From NCBI GenBank assembly GCA_015057555.1, contig SVEC01000017.1:1-61813 (forward strand): 61,813 bases of DNA. The letters run 5' to 3'. Made by a program: the position numbers and the translations under genes. This DNA is from Lachnospiraceae bacterium (GTDB taxonomy: Bacteria > Bacillota > Clostridia > Lachnospirales > Lachnospiraceae). A model generated the notes under the pieces. That model did not search any database, was not told the origin of the DNA, and saw only the letters and a list, made by a program, of their open reading frames with translations. Below are positions 1 through 8,503 of this stretch, one piece after another; within the stretch, counting starts at the first letter, position 1, and each line of letters begins with the position of its first letter.

Positions 1-212
1 ATCGCAGTTTTAATCATTTCACGAACAATAGCCCACAAGTATGCTGTTAAATCTAAATCATCACTTGTTGGAGTAAGTTCTGTATTACCACTTCGTATCA
101 AACCCATTTTCAAGTGGTCTATTGAAAAATATGGATATTTATACTTTTCGAGCAGTTTCTGTGCCAATGCTGTTTTTCCTGTATGTGATGCTCCTGCTAT
201 TAAAATAATCAT
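1..212 (-). CDS. P-loop NTPase (kinase-like), 3' end cut by window edge
   Basis: Seen: an open frame starts with ATG at 212 and runs off the left edge without a stop, giving about 70 residues. The N-terminus MIILIAGASHTGKTAL is a Walker A motif (GxxxxGKT) directly after a hydrophobic beta strand, as in small-molecule kinases and AAA-type ATPases. Known: such short-start P-loop proteins often phosphorylate nucleotides, sugars or antibiotics. The substrate cannot be told because Walker B and the lid lie outside the window. It is the most downstream gene of a minus-strand run of small accessory genes. Confidence 0.7.
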   Translation of the reverse strand, partial: MIILIAGASHTGKTALAQKLLEKYKYPYFSIDHLKMGLIRSGNTELTPTSDDLDLTAYLWAIVREMIKTA

Positions 213-311
213 TCTCTAACCTCTTTGTAAAATTCAAATCTTCTGTTGCTTTCAATCTCTCCGCAAGACTGAAATTTCACGTTGCTTTCAAGTTCTCAGC
301 ATTATATAAAG

Positions 312-782
312 TCAACTATCCTTAATTGGTAACCAAATCTCAATAATTGAATTTTCTCTATTCCAATGAAAGCGATAGTCATATCTTTCAAAATGCAGAA
401 AACTCTCCCGTAACGGAGTATATTCCGTATTAGGTAATATTTCTTTATAGATTTTACTATAAGTTTCGTATATCTTATCCATAGAACCAATATGCTCAAC
501 AACCATGTATTTGCACGAAGCAATTTCTTTTGAAACAAATCCCTCTGGGACTACTATTTTTCGTGGTATTGCACAGTAATAAAATAATCTATCTTCTTTT
601 CTTTCCATAAAGGCATATTTAATCCAATTTCCTGATTGTGATAAATATGCTTTTTTGAGGTTATTATTAAATTTACGCCAAAAATCTACACATATTTGAA
701 TATTTTCTTTTTGTCTATTGGTAAGTTCGATTTCTTGTCCAATCACCGAAAAAGACTCCAGTTCACAAATTCTATAATTCAT
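312..782 (-). CDS. GyrI-like / AraC effector-binding domain protein
   Basis: 156 residues, soluble. The C-terminal half carries the pattern FERYDYRFHW followed by IIEIWLPIK, the signature end of the GyrI-like small-molecule binding domain found in AraC effector domains and integron-associated cassette proteins. There is no helix-turn-helix, so it is a stand-alone ligand-binding protein rather than a regulator. Its ATG overlaps the stop of the upstream DUF3781 gene by four bases (ATGA), which suggests translational coupling. The ligand is unknown; hydrophobic drugs are bound by relatives. Confidence 0.65.
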   Translation of the reverse strand: MNYRICELESFSVIGQEIELTNRQKENIQICVDFWRKFNNNLKKAYLSQSGNWIKYAFMERKEDRLFYYCAIPRKIVVPEGFVSKEIASCKYMVVEHIGSMDKIYETYSKIYKEILPNTEYTPLRESFLHFERYDYRFHWNRENSIIEIWLPIKDS

Positions 783-1030
783 CTTTTCTCCTTGTGAGCT
801 GTTATAATGGTATAACTATATGCATTTACAGTTATTATACAAGCATCTATATTGATATACCAGTTCTTTCCATTTCTCGTGATAACAGCATTATTTGATT
901 TGATTTTATCTCTACACCATCCGACAACATCATCTGTATCTAATGACAGATTTCTTTTTATTCGAACAACACCCAATTCTGTTGTATGTAACTTATCTAA
1001 ATTATCTAATAATTCATTTGGTACACTCAT
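779..1030 (-). CDS. DUF3781 family protein
   Basis: 83 residues. The pattern LLDNLDKLHTTELG, then KNWYINIDACIITVNAYSYTIITAHK, is recognised as the DUF3781 family of small Firmicute proteins of unknown function. A Shine-Dalgarno (GAGG) lies about ten bases before the ATG. It overlaps the next gene (GyrI-like) by four bases, so the two are probably made together. No catalytic motif is evident. Family members often sit beside acetyltransferase or stress-type accessory genes; no role is claimed here. Confidence 0.7.
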   Translation of the reverse strand: MSVPNELLDNLDKLHTTELGVVRIKRNLSLDTDDVVGWCRDKIKSNNAVITRNGKNWYINIDACIITVNAYSYTIITAHKEKR

Positions 1031-1116
1031 GCTCTTATATCCTCACTTCGTCAACTTCAAATCTTTAAGTACTTACATGGTCAATAACACAACTTCTTCT
1101 GCACTCTTTTTTTATA

Positions 1117-1443
1117 TCATTTTAATCTCTTTAGTCTCTCCAATAACAACGGAAGTGCCTTATCTATCCAAAATTCTCCACATATCTGACCACTAGACAT
1201 TCCACCATGTGCATACTTTGATAAGAACATATGACATTCTCTAGTTAAAGGAGCTCCGGTAAGTTTTTCAAATACCGCTTTAAATCTCTTTTCAAAATCT
1301 TCTAATGATATCGTTACCAGAACTGTTGAAAATTCATTTCTCATCTCTTCCCATAAATAGGGGTCACCACGTAATCCCCATTGTTTAGGCGTCTCTTCAA
1401 AAATTGATGAAACAAAAACTGCAGTTGCTTTTATATCTTCCAT
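1117..1443 (-). CDS. conserved hypothetical protein
   Basis: 108 residues from the ATG at 1443; three further codons lead back to a GTG at 1452 and neither start has a strong ribosome binding site. Sequence features are PKQWGLRGDPYLWEEM near the N-terminus and GGMSSGQI followed by EFW and a leucine-rich tail. The pattern looks like a folded small soluble protein conserved in Firmicutes, but I do not recognise a named family. No membrane segment or signal peptide is present. It lies 86 bases upstream of the DUF3781 gene, same strand. Confidence 0.5.
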   Translation of the reverse strand: MEDIKATAVFVSSIFEETPKQWGLRGDPYLWEEMRNEFSTVLVTISLEDFEKRFKAVFEKLTGAPLTRECHMFLSKYAHGGMSSGQICGEFWIDKALPLLLERLKRLK

Positions 1444-1521
1444 AAACACCACTTCTACTTTAATACAAATAAAACAACGTAAACTTCAAATCCATCTCTT
1501 TATATTACCAATCATTATTAA

Positions 1522-1818
1522 CTAATGCACAAATATTTCAATAAAGCCCATTAATATATTAAATACATATAAAACACCTGCACCGCAATGCAATAACAAT
1601 CCAATTACACACCCAACTGCTGATAATTTATATCCTTCATTCCATTCTCCCTTTGTGTACTGTGCCGAAACCACAACCCCAGCTACAATTAACAGAATAA
1701 TCGCAACACTAATCAATATTATATTTAATTTTGTAGCTAAAAGAACAAGTAAAATATTAACTATTCCAAATATTAAACATTCTTTCCACGAAGAAGAAGC
1801 TTTATTATCATTTTTCAT
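1522..1818 (-). CDS. small integral membrane protein, unknown
   Basis: 98 residues from the ATG at 1818, chosen because GAGGT lies seven bases upstream; the longer frame begins at a GTG inside that site. The protein has a short polar N-terminus, then three hydrophobic segments around residues 15-32, 35-52 and 66-95, so it is predicted to be a three-helix membrane protein. No family is recognised. It lies between two unrelated small soluble proteins in an accessory stretch. Confidence 0.5.
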   Translation of the reverse strand: MKNDNKASSSWKECLIFGIVNILLVLLATKLNIILISVAIILLIVAGVVVSAQYTKGEWNEGYKLSAVGCVIGLLLHCGAGVLYVFNILMGFIEIFVH

Positions 1819-1870
1819 TTCTATCACCTCGTAAATAGCATTTTACCTATGTATAAGCAAAGCATTAATC

Positions 1871-2242
1871 TTATTCTGGTTTTTTTAACTCAAAAATATC
1901 ATCATCTATCAACTTTACATTCCCACTAGAGTATGCCATCAATGCATATTCAATTCTTTCCAAATAATCAATATAATTCCCCGGAAAATTATCCAGAACG
2001 TAATCATCCTTTGGATCAAAGTGAAAAATAATATACTTCAATAAGTTTTGATAGCTATTAGTTATCTGAGCAGTTATTTCACTTGAATTAACATTGTTTA
2101 TAACTAGTACAGTTACGCTTTCATAAAACTCCCAAAACTTCTCCTCTGAAAAATAACCCCTTTCATGAAGATAAAACATAAAGCTATTATTTTTCGTTTT
2201 ATAATTATCTAATAATATTTGTTTTGCATGTTCAACTGTCAT
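1871..2242 (-). CDS. hypothetical acidic protein (immunity-protein-like)
   Basis: 123 residues, acidic and aromatic-rich, with no signal or membrane segment. It begins MTVEHAKQILLDNY and ends in an Asp/Glu-rich tail. The size, acidity and Phe/Tyr content resemble small immunity proteins of polymorphic toxin systems, but that is an impression only: no toxin is next to it and no family motif was recognised. It ends the accessory cluster on the side of the conserved fakA region. Confidence 0.45.
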   Translation of the reverse strand: MTVEHAKQILLDNYKTKNNSFMFYLHERGYFSEEKFWEFYESVTVLVINNVNSSEITAQITNSYQNLLKYIIFHFDPKDDYVLDNFPGNYIDYLERIEYALMAYSSGNVKLIDDDIFELKKPE

Positions 2243-2328
2243 AATCTTAATTTATTATACCTCCACAAGAAGTCTCACTTGTAAGTATATCTCTCATAAT
2301 TAAATATATCAATACCAGTTAACAAAAA

Positions 2329-2360
2329 AGCACCCAAGCAAAACATATTGCTCGGATGCT
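2329..2360 (-). terminator. terminator of the asp23-fakA operon
   Basis: A 12-base hairpin with mostly paired arms (AGCATCCGAGCA against TGCTTGGGTGCT on the minus strand) is followed by six T residues. It lies just downstream of the fakA stop. Confidence 0.85.
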
Positions 2361-2372
2361 CATAATTACATA

Positions 2373-4058
2373 TTATTCAACTGATAAAATATAGTAATAT
2401 ACCGGCTGATTACCTGGGTGAAGCTCAACCTCAAAATCAGGATATTCTTCCTCAAGAGTAGCTACAAGAGCCTCTGCATCCTCCTCAGATACATCCTCAC
2501 CATAGTATACACTTAAGAGCTCTGAATCCTCATCAGACATTTCCTTAACAAGCTCCTTGATAACCTCTACTATATCAGTTCCAACTGACTTAATTCCAGT
2601 ATCATCGATACCCATAAAGTCACCAATCTTAATTTCCTTACCATCTACTGAAGTATCTCTAACAGCGTAAGTAACCTGACCTGACTTAACAGCAGTCATT
2701 GCATCAGTCATACTAGCCTCATTATCCTCAGGTGACATACTTCCCTCGAAGCCTATCATAGCACTGATGCCCTGAGGGATAGTCTTTGAAGGAATAACGA
2801 TAACATTCTTATCATCCTCAATTGAAGCTGCCTGATTAGCAGCTAAGATGATATTCTTATTATTAGGAAGGACAAATACTGTCTCAGCGTTAACATTTGC
2901 TATAGCTCCAAGAACATCCTCTGTACTTGGATTCATAGTCTGACCACCCTGAATGATGTAATCTACACCAAGATCAAGGAAAATGTTATTTAAGCCCTCA
3001 CCTACAGATACTGCTACAAAACCATAAGGCTTCTTAGGTGCTGTGGCTTTAGCCTCAATAGCGTCAAGCTCCTGCTCAGCAGCCTTTTGCTTATCCTGCT
3101 CCATAATAACCTTCTCACGGTGCTCTTCTCTCATATTATCAACCTTCATATTAGTAAGCTGACCATACTCGAGACCCTTCTCAAAGGCCTGACCTGGGTG
3201 ATTAGTATGAACATGTACCTTTACTATCTCATCATCAGATACGACAACAAGAGAATCACCTATTGAGCCAAGGAACTCCTTAAACTTAAGCTCAATATCC
3301 ATATTCCACTCCTTCTCAAGAAGGATGATAAACTCTGTACAGTATCCAAATGTAATATGTGATGTATCAATATCCTCTGAGCTAACACTTGTAGTAGCAC
3401 CAGCCTTAGGAGTAGCTAATATCTTATCATCCACTACCTCCTTGCCAGTAAGTCCATTATAAGCACCTATAATAAACTCCATAAGGCCCTGTCCACCTGA
3501 ATCAACAACTCCAGCTTCCTTAAGTACAGGAAGCATATCAGGTGTAGAAGCTAGAACAGCGTTTCCGTGCTCTATAACCTGAGCACCCATCTCCTCAAAA
3601 TCAAGACCTTCTGCAGCAAGCTCAACTGCCTTCTCAGCAAGACCCTTAGCAACTGTAAGGATAGTACCTTCCTTTGGCTTCATAACAGCCTTATAAGCAG
3701 TTTCAACACCTCTTACAAATCCATCAGCAAGAACTGTAGGAGTAATAACCTTTTTATCCTTTATCTCCTTGCAAAATCCTCTTAAAAGCTGAGAAAGAAT
3801 AACACCTGAGTTACCTCTCGCACCTCTAAGGGAACCGCTTGAAATAGTCTTAGATAACTCAGCAATAGATGGATTTGCTAAAGCACTAACCTCCTTTGCT
3901 GCGGCCATAATAGTAAGAGACATATTTGAACCTGTATCACCATCTGGCACTGGGAATACATTAAGCTCATTTATATAGTCTTTGTTTTTCTCTAAGTTGT
4001 ACGCACCTGCAATAAATGCCTTTTGAAGCATTTCTGCATCAATTTTCATAATAGCCAC
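2373..4058 (-). CDS. fakA: fatty acid kinase catalytic subunit FakA (DAK2, YloV)
   Basis: 561 residues, the usual FakA length. The N-terminal DhaL/DAK2 ATP-binding domain shows FPVPDGDTGSNMSL near residue 36 and GARGNSGVILSQLL near 78, the metal-ATP loops. The middle and C-terminal domains (from about 340, VAVSVGEGLNNIFLDLG) bind the fatty-acid carrier FakB. Known: FakA phosphorylates FakB-bound exogenous fatty acids to feed phospholipid synthesis. No fakB is in this window. The frame opens at a GTG nine bases after AGGAGG; the ATG three codons later (4049) is the alternative. It follows the Asp23-family gene by about 16 bases, as yloV follows yloU in Bacillus. Confidence 0.92.
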   Translation of the reverse strand: MAIMKIDAEMLQKAFIAGAYNLEKNKDYINELNVFPVPDGDTGSNMSLTIMAAAKEVSALANPSIAELSKTISSGSLRGARGNSGVILSQLLRGFCKEIKDKKVITPTVLADGFVRGVETAYKAVMKPKEGTILTVAKGLAEKAVELAAEGLDFEEMGAQVIEHGNAVLASTPDMLPVLKEAGVVDSGGQGLMEFIIGAYNGLTGKEVVDDKILATPKAGATTSVSSEDIDTSHITFGYCTEFIILLEKEWNMDIELKFKEFLGSIGDSLVVVSDDEIVKVHVHTNHPGQAFEKGLEYGQLTNMKVDNMREEHREKVIMEQDKQKAAEQELDAIEAKATAPKKPYGFVAVSVGEGLNNIFLDLGVDYIIQGGQTMNPSTEDVLGAIANVNAETVFVLPNNKNIILAANQAASIEDDKNVIVIPSKTIPQGISAMIGFEGSMSPEDNEASMTDAMTAVKSGQVTYAVRDTSVDGKEIKIGDFMGIDDTGIKSVGTDIVEVIKELVKEMSDEDSELLSVYYGEDVSEEDAEALVATLEEEYPDFEVELHPGNQPVYYYILSVE

Positions 4059-4074
4059 TTTAAACTTCCTCCTA

Positions 4075-4434
4075 CTAATCTATAACCCTTACACCTTCAA
4101 CGAAGATGTTAATCGCTTTAACAGGCATAGATGTCATCTCTTCAATAGAATACTTAACTGTACTAATAAGATTATCACATACAGTTGAAATGCTGACACC
4201 ATAAGCTACAATAATATGAAAATCTATTGTAAGCTCATTATCATCACCAATAACTACATTAACTCCCTTGCTAATTTTGTCACCCTTAAGGAGCTTTGCA
4301 ATACCATCTTTCATACTGATAGCCGCCATACCTACGATACCAAAGCATCCAACTGCAGCATTTCCAGCATACTGGGCAATTACTTCATTCTCAATAATAA
4401 TTTCACCGTTCTCGTTAGACATATATCCACTCAT
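4075..4434 (-). CDS. Asp23/Gls24 family envelope stress response protein (YloU)
   Basis: 119 residues. The fold-typical run begins IIIENEVIAQYAGNAAVGCFGIVGM, then a variable loop (KDGIAKLLKG) and the C-terminal VAYGVSISTVCDNL and VNIFVEGV-type strands of Asp23 proteins. Known: the family forms membrane-associated assemblies in envelope stress; YloU is its Bacillus member. The start at 4434 is preferred because GGAGG is only three bases from the ATG at 4440 but nine from this one. A near-consensus promoter lies upstream and the gene is divergent from rpmB. It is the first gene of an operon with fakA. Confidence 0.88.
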   Translation of the reverse strand: MSGYMSNENGEIIIENEVIAQYAGNAAVGCFGIVGMAAISMKDGIAKLLKGDKISKGVNVVIGDDNELTIDFHIIVAYGVSISTVCDNLISTVKYSIEEMTSMPVKAINIFVEGVRVID

Positions 4435-4521
4435 GAACATTACCCTCCTTATATATTTATATTTTTTACTTGCTTATTAAATGTACTCATTTTATATTTC
4501 AGTACATACAATATCACAGTA

Positions 4522-4550
4522 ATTATACCCATTGATGTTAATTTAATCAA
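4522..4550 (-). promoter_or_regulatory. sigma-A type promoter of asp23-fakA
   Basis: On the minus strand a -35 TTGATT (4545-4550) is separated by exactly 17 bases from a -10 TATAAT (4522-4527). The -10 lies 88 bases from the chosen start codon. Confidence 0.75.
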
Positions 4551-4598
4551 GTAAAACTGACAAATTATAATATTTTAAAAAATTTATGAATTTTTTTC

Positions 4599-4627
4599 TT
4601 GCATATTATAATCTTTTTTGTTATTAT
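4599..4627 (+). promoter_or_regulatory. probable rpmB promoter
   Basis: TTGCAT (4599-4604), 17-base spacer, TATTAT (4622-4627) on the plus strand. The -10 is one base off consensus and the -35 keeps only TTG. It sits about 60 bases before the rpmB start and no better pair is visible in this AT-rich gap. Confidence 0.45.
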
Positions 4628-4639
4628 ATGTACGTTGTG

Positions 4640-4659
4640 AGTTTACGGCAAGGTAAACT
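4640..4659 (+). promoter_or_regulatory. leader hairpin before rpmB
   Basis: A perfect seven-base stem (AGTTTAC / GTAAACT) with loop GGCAAG lies in the predicted rpmB leader, 28 bases before the GTG start. It may be an autoregulatory or mRNA-stability element; that is inference from position only. Confidence 0.4.
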
Positions 4660-4687
4660 TAAATGTTTTGTCAAGGAGGTGCTAACA

Positions 4688-4873
4688 GTGGCAAAGTGTA
4701 GTATTTGTGAAAAAGGTGCTCATTTCGGTAATAATGTGAGCCATTCTCATAGAAGATCAAATAGAATGTGGAAGTCAAACATTAAGTCTGTTAAGGCTAT
4801 CGTTGATGGTTCAGCAAAGAAGATTTACGTTTGTACTTCATGCTTAAAGTCAGGAAAAGTTGAGCGTGCTTAA
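4688..4873 (+). CDS. rpmB: 50S ribosomal protein L28
   Basis: 61 residues beginning (M)AKCSICEKGAHFGNNVSHSH, with two CxxC pairs (CSIC and CTSC) of the zinc-binding L28 form. The start is a GTG at 4688 with AAGGAGG eight bases upstream; the frame stays open for 34 codons before it, but that extension has no family counterpart. Known: L28 is part of the large ribosomal subunit near the E site. It is one of only two plus-strand genes here and is divergent from the asp23-fakA pair, the same order as Bacillus rpmB-yloU-yloV. Confidence 0.97.
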   Translation: MAKCSICEKGAHFGNNVSHSHRRSNRMWKSNIKSVKAIVDGSAKKIYVCTSCLKSGKVERA

Positions 4874-4886
4874 TTATATTCTGGTA

Positions 4887-4934
4887 TAGGGCAACAAAAA
4901 AATCGGTTTTGTGACCGATTTTTTTATTGCCCTA
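4887..4934 (+). terminator. bidirectional terminator after rpmB
   Basis: A long stem (TAGGGCAA...AAAAAATCGGT pairing with ACCGATTTTTT...TTGCCCTA) with A and T tracts on the two sides lies 14 bases after rpmB. It can act in both directions between the convergent rpmB and tex. Confidence 0.9.
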
Positions 4935-4951
4935 ATCTAATATAAGAAAAA

Positions 4952-5074
4952 GATGTGCGAATTTACTATACTAGCCGGCCTGCCTAGGGTCGGTCCACGC
5001 TGACACGTGCTTCGCAATGGTCAGCTTAGTCCCGACCACTGTCGCGGCCGGAATGTAGTTTATTTTCGCACATC
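4952..5074. repeat. GC-rich long imperfect palindrome (REP/MITE-like or structured RNA)
   Basis: The outer arms GATGTGCGAA (4952-4961) and TTCGCACATC (5065-5074) are perfect complements. Inside them ACTATACTAGCCGGCC pairs with the segment ending at about 5056 (two-base bulge), then GGTCGG (4988-4993) with CCGACC (5032-5037), GCTGAC (4999-5004) with GTCAGC (5020-5025), and an apical TGC-TTC-GCA. The core 4975-5051 is about two thirds G+C by hand count, far above the surrounding DNA. It sits between two convergent genes and encodes no protein. It could be an intergenic repeat, a non-autonomous mobile element or a structured RNA. Confidence 0.7.
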
Positions 5075-5119
5075 CTTCTATATTTATTAATCAGTATAAT
5101 TAAAATGCAACGCTTTATC

Positions 5120-7258
5120 TTATATCATAGATAACTGTATTCTCTTCTTTTCTAAGTCAACAGCTAATACGGTTACATCTACGATGTCTCCAACGCTTAC
5201 TACTTCTAATGGGTGCTTGATGTACTTGTCGCTCATCTTTGAGATATGTACAAGACCATCTTGGTGTACTCCGATATCGATGAAAGCTCCGAAGTCGATT
5301 ACGTTACGTACTGTTCCCTTAAGCTCCATTCCTTCTTTTAAGTCTTTCATCTCAAGGACGTCGCTTTTTAGGATTGGCTTTGGCATTTCCTCTCTAGGGT
5401 CACGGCCTGGTTTTTCAAGCTCACTTATGATATCTATAAGTGTTGGCTCACCAATTCCAAGCTCCTCTGCTATCTTCTTTGTATTAGATACCTTCTTAGA
5501 TATGCCCTTTAGTCCGCCCTTCTTTAACTCTTCATCAGTTAAACCAAGCTTAATCATAAGAGCCTTTGTTGCCTCGTAGCTTTCTGGATGTACACTTGTA
5601 TTATCAAGAATTTCGTCGCCGCCATTGATTCTAAGGAAACCTGCGCACTGCTCGTAGGCCTTAGGTCCAAGCTTTGCAACCTTAAGCAGCTCCTTACGAT
5701 TCTTAAACTGACCATTTTCTTCACGGTAAGTAACAATATTCTTCGCAAGTGTCTTATTGATGCCGGAAATGTATTCAAGAAGTGATGCCGAAGCAGTATT
5801 CAAATCTACTCCAACACTATTTACACAGTCTTCTACCACTCCAGTAAGTGCATTTCCTAAATTCTTCTGATTCATATCATGCTGATATTGACCTACACCG
5901 ATTGACTTAGGGTCAATCTTTACAAGCTCAGCAAGTGGGTCCTGTAATCTTCTGGCAATTGAAGCAGCAGATCTCTGTCCTACATCAAAATTAGGAAATT
6001 CCTCTGTAGCAAGCTTACTAGCGGAATATACAGATGCTCCAGCTTCATTTACAATTACATATTTAACATTGGCCTTAATCTCCTTGAGAAGGTCTACAAT
6101 AACCATCTCTGATTCACGGCTTGCTGTACCATTTCCAAGTGATATTAATGTTATTCCATACTTATCAATAAGCTTCTTAAGTGTAGCCTTTGCCTCAGCC
6201 ACCTTATTCTGTGGTGCTGTAGGATATATTACAATTGTATCAAGAACCTTACCTGTAGGGTCAACTACCGCAAGCTTACAGCCTGTTCTAAATGCAGGGT
6301 CCCAACCAAGAACTGTCTGACCAGCTACTGGTGGCTGCATAAGAAGCTGATGAAGATTCTTGCCAAATACATTTATAGCGCCTTCTTCAGCCATCTCTGT
6401 AAGTTCATTTCTAATCTCACGCTCTATGGAAGGAGCAATAAGTCTTTCATAGCTATCTTCAATAGCCTCAGCCATATATTTTGCGCTATCATGGTCTTCA
6501 TTTGCAATAATCTGCTTCTTTAAGTACTTTATAATATCAGCTATAGGAGCCTCAATCTTAACAGTAAGAATCTTCTCTGCCTCTCCTCTATTTACAGCAA
6601 GTATTCTATAGCCCACCATCTTCTTAACATCCTCTTCAAAGTCATAGTACATCTCATACACCGACTTTGCCTCAGGGTCCTTAGCAACTGACTTTAATCT
6701 ACCCTTGTTTCTGGTTAAATCTCTAATTTTTGTTCTGTAATCTGCTTCATCAGCGTAAATTTCAGCAAGAATATCCTTAGCACCTGCAATGGCATCCTCA
6801 GCAGTAAGAACCTCCTTTTCCTCAGAGATATAAGATTCAGCCTCCTCAAGGATAGTCTTATCAGTCATCTGAAGACTAATAATATTAGCAAGACCTTCTA
6901 AGCCCTTTTCCTTGGCAATAGTAGCTCTAGTTCTTCTCTTAGGTCTATATGGTCTATATAAATCCTCGAGAGCAACCATAGTCATACAATCCTCAATCTG
7001 TTTTTTAAGCTCATCTGTAAGCTTTCCCTGCTCTTCTATAGTAGAAAGAACTGTAGTCTTCTTATCCTCAAGATTTCTCAAGTATGTAAGTCTCTCGTCT
7101 AAGGTTCTAAGCTGCTCATCATTAAGAGAGCCTGTTACTTCCTTTCTATATCTTGAGATAAATGGTATGGTATTTCCCTCGTCAATAAGCTCTACAGTCT
7201 TCTCAACCTGCCATACCTTTACATTTAATTCCTCTGCTATAACTTTTTCAATAATCAT
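5120..7258 (-). CDS. tex: Tex family RNA-binding transcription accessory protein
   Basis: 712 residues, full length for Tex. Domains in order: helical N-terminal region (1-190), YqgF/RNase H-like domain near 316-450 (LGWDPAFRTGCKLAVVD), helix-hairpin-helix repeats near 490-560 (SASLLEYISGINKTLAKNIV), and a C-terminal S1 domain from about 645 (GTVRNVIDFGAFIDIG, DGLVHISKMSD). Known: Tex binds RNA or DNA and affects transcription and stress tolerance; it sits with the elongation machinery. It is the last gene of the rsmE-nifS-thiI-tex run, 22 bases after thiI, and converges on rpmB. Confidence 0.95.
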   Translation of the reverse strand: MIIEKVIAEELNVKVWQVEKTVELIDEGNTIPFISRYRKEVTGSLNDEQLRTLDERLTYLRNLEDKKTTVLSTIEEQGKLTDELKKQIEDCMTMVALEDLYRPYRPKRRTRATIAKEKGLEGLANIISLQMTDKTILEEAESYISEEKEVLTAEDAIAGAKDILAEIYADEADYRTKIRDLTRNKGRLKSVAKDPEAKSVYEMYYDFEEDVKKMVGYRILAVNRGEAEKILTVKIEAPIADIIKYLKKQIIANEDHDSAKYMAEAIEDSYERLIAPSIEREIRNELTEMAEEGAINVFGKNLHQLLMQPPVAGQTVLGWDPAFRTGCKLAVVDPTGKVLDTIVIYPTAPQNKVAEAKATLKKLIDKYGITLISLGNGTASRESEMVIVDLLKEIKANVKYVIVNEAGASVYSASKLATEEFPNFDVGQRSAASIARRLQDPLAELVKIDPKSIGVGQYQHDMNQKNLGNALTGVVEDCVNSVGVDLNTASASLLEYISGINKTLAKNIVTYREENGQFKNRKELLKVAKLGPKAYEQCAGFLRINGGDEILDNTSVHPESYEATKALMIKLGLTDEELKKGGLKGISKKVSNTKKIAEELGIGEPTLIDIISELEKPGRDPREEMPKPILKSDVLEMKDLKEGMELKGTVRNVIDFGAFIDIGVHQDGLVHISKMSDKYIKHPLEVVSVGDIVDVTVLAVDLEKKRIQLSMI

Positions 7259-7280
7259 GAATTCATAACTCCTTGTTACA

Positions 7281-8462
7281 TTATTTACAAATAACTACCT
7301 CAACACTATCCATAGCCTTTTGATAAAGCTCTTCAATCTTACCAACCAATGCCTGCTCTGATTCTAATATCTTATCAAGCTTAGGTCTTGTAACTGGATG
7401 CTTAGCCACAAAGGTTGTACAACAATCCTCGTAAGGCTGAATAGATGTTTCATAGGTTCCAATCTTCTCCGATAAATCAATAATCTCCTGCTTGTCCATA
7501 CCTATACAAGGTCTCATAACCGGAAGCTTGTCAGCGGCAAGATCAATAACAGATAAGCTCTGAACTGTCTGACTAGATACCTGACCAATACTTTCTCCAG
7601 TAATAATACACTGACAATCATTTGCAAGAGCTAAGTCCTGAGCCATCTTGTAAAACACTCTCTTCATAATAATAGTAAGCTCGTCATGTGGACAATTATC
7701 ATATATTGCTAGCTGAACATCTGTGAAATTCACAATATGAAGCTTAATAGGGCCTGAATACTGTGCCACCAGATTACCTAGGTCAATAACCTTCTGCTTA
7801 GCTCTCTCGCTTGTATATGGTGGAGCGTGGAAATATACTGCCTCAAGCTCCACACCTCTTTTGGCAATCATATATGCTGCAACAGGGCTATCAATTCCGC
7901 CTGAAAGAAGTGTCATACCCTTTCCATTAGTTCCTACAGGAAGACCTCCCGGACCCGGAATAGTCTTAGAGTAAATGTATGCAACATCTCTAACCTCAAC
8001 ATTAATCATAATCTCAGGATTATGAACGTCTACTGAAAGCTCTGGATACTTATCAAGCAGCACTGCACCTATCTCGCAATTAAGCTCCATAGATGACATA
8101 GGATAGCTCTTATTTACCCTCTTGGCATGGGATTTAAAGGTAAAATCCTTATGTGCGAATTCATTATCAACATACTCTACTAATGCCTTTGCAATATTTT
8201 CAAATGCAGTATCCTCAACAACCACAACAGGACAGATACCAACTACACCAAACACCTTCTGAAGAGCTGAAATAACATCATCATAGTCATATTCAGAACG
8301 AGCTTCAACAAAAATTCTTCCATACTCACGCTTTACCTCAAAGCTACCCTGTCGCTTAAGCAAAGCTCGCATTCTTTTACACATTATCTCTTCGAACACG
8401 TATCTGTTCTTACCCTTGGTACCAATCTCTGCATATTTTATTAAAAACATCTTATATTCCAT
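7281..8462 (-). CDS. thiI: tRNA 4-thiouridine sulfurtransferase ThiI
   Basis: 393 residues from the ATG at 8462, which has GGAGG seven bases upstream; the frame could open seven codons earlier without a ribosome site. An N-terminal ferredoxin-like/THUMP region (YAEIGTKGKNRY at the start) is followed by the PP-loop LLSGGIDSPVAAYM near 183. It ends without a rhodanese domain, as in Bacillus ThiI, which instead takes sulfur from a dedicated cysteine desulfurase. The nifS gene 41 bases upstream fits that partner. Role: adenylates U8 of tRNA and inserts sulfur; the family can also act in thiamin biosynthesis. Confidence 0.95.
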   Translation of the reverse strand: MEYKMFLIKYAEIGTKGKNRYVFEEIMCKRMRALLKRQGSFEVKREYGRIFVEARSEYDYDDVISALQKVFGVVGICPVVVVEDTAFENIAKALVEYVDNEFAHKDFTFKSHAKRVNKSYPMSSMELNCEIGAVLLDKYPELSVDVHNPEIMINVEVRDVAYIYSKTIPGPGGLPVGTNGKGMTLLSGGIDSPVAAYMIAKRGVELEAVYFHAPPYTSERAKQKVIDLGNLVAQYSGPIKLHIVNFTDVQLAIYDNCPHDELTIIMKRVFYKMAQDLALANDCQCIITGESIGQVSSQTVQSLSVIDLAADKLPVMRPCIGMDKQEIIDLSEKIGTYETSIQPYEDCCTTFVAKHPVTRPKLDKILESEQALVGKIEELYQKAMDSVEVVICK

Positions 8463-8503
8463 AATATTTCCTCCAAATTCCATATGGAATTACTATTAAC
8501 ATA

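Noticed and set aside
5184..5579. Plus-strand 131-residue frame
   Set aside because: Antisense of tex; no supporting start site.
7281..8462. ThiI truncated because the rhodanese domain is missing
   Set aside because: The short form is normal in Firmicutes, which use a linked cysteine desulfurase, present here.
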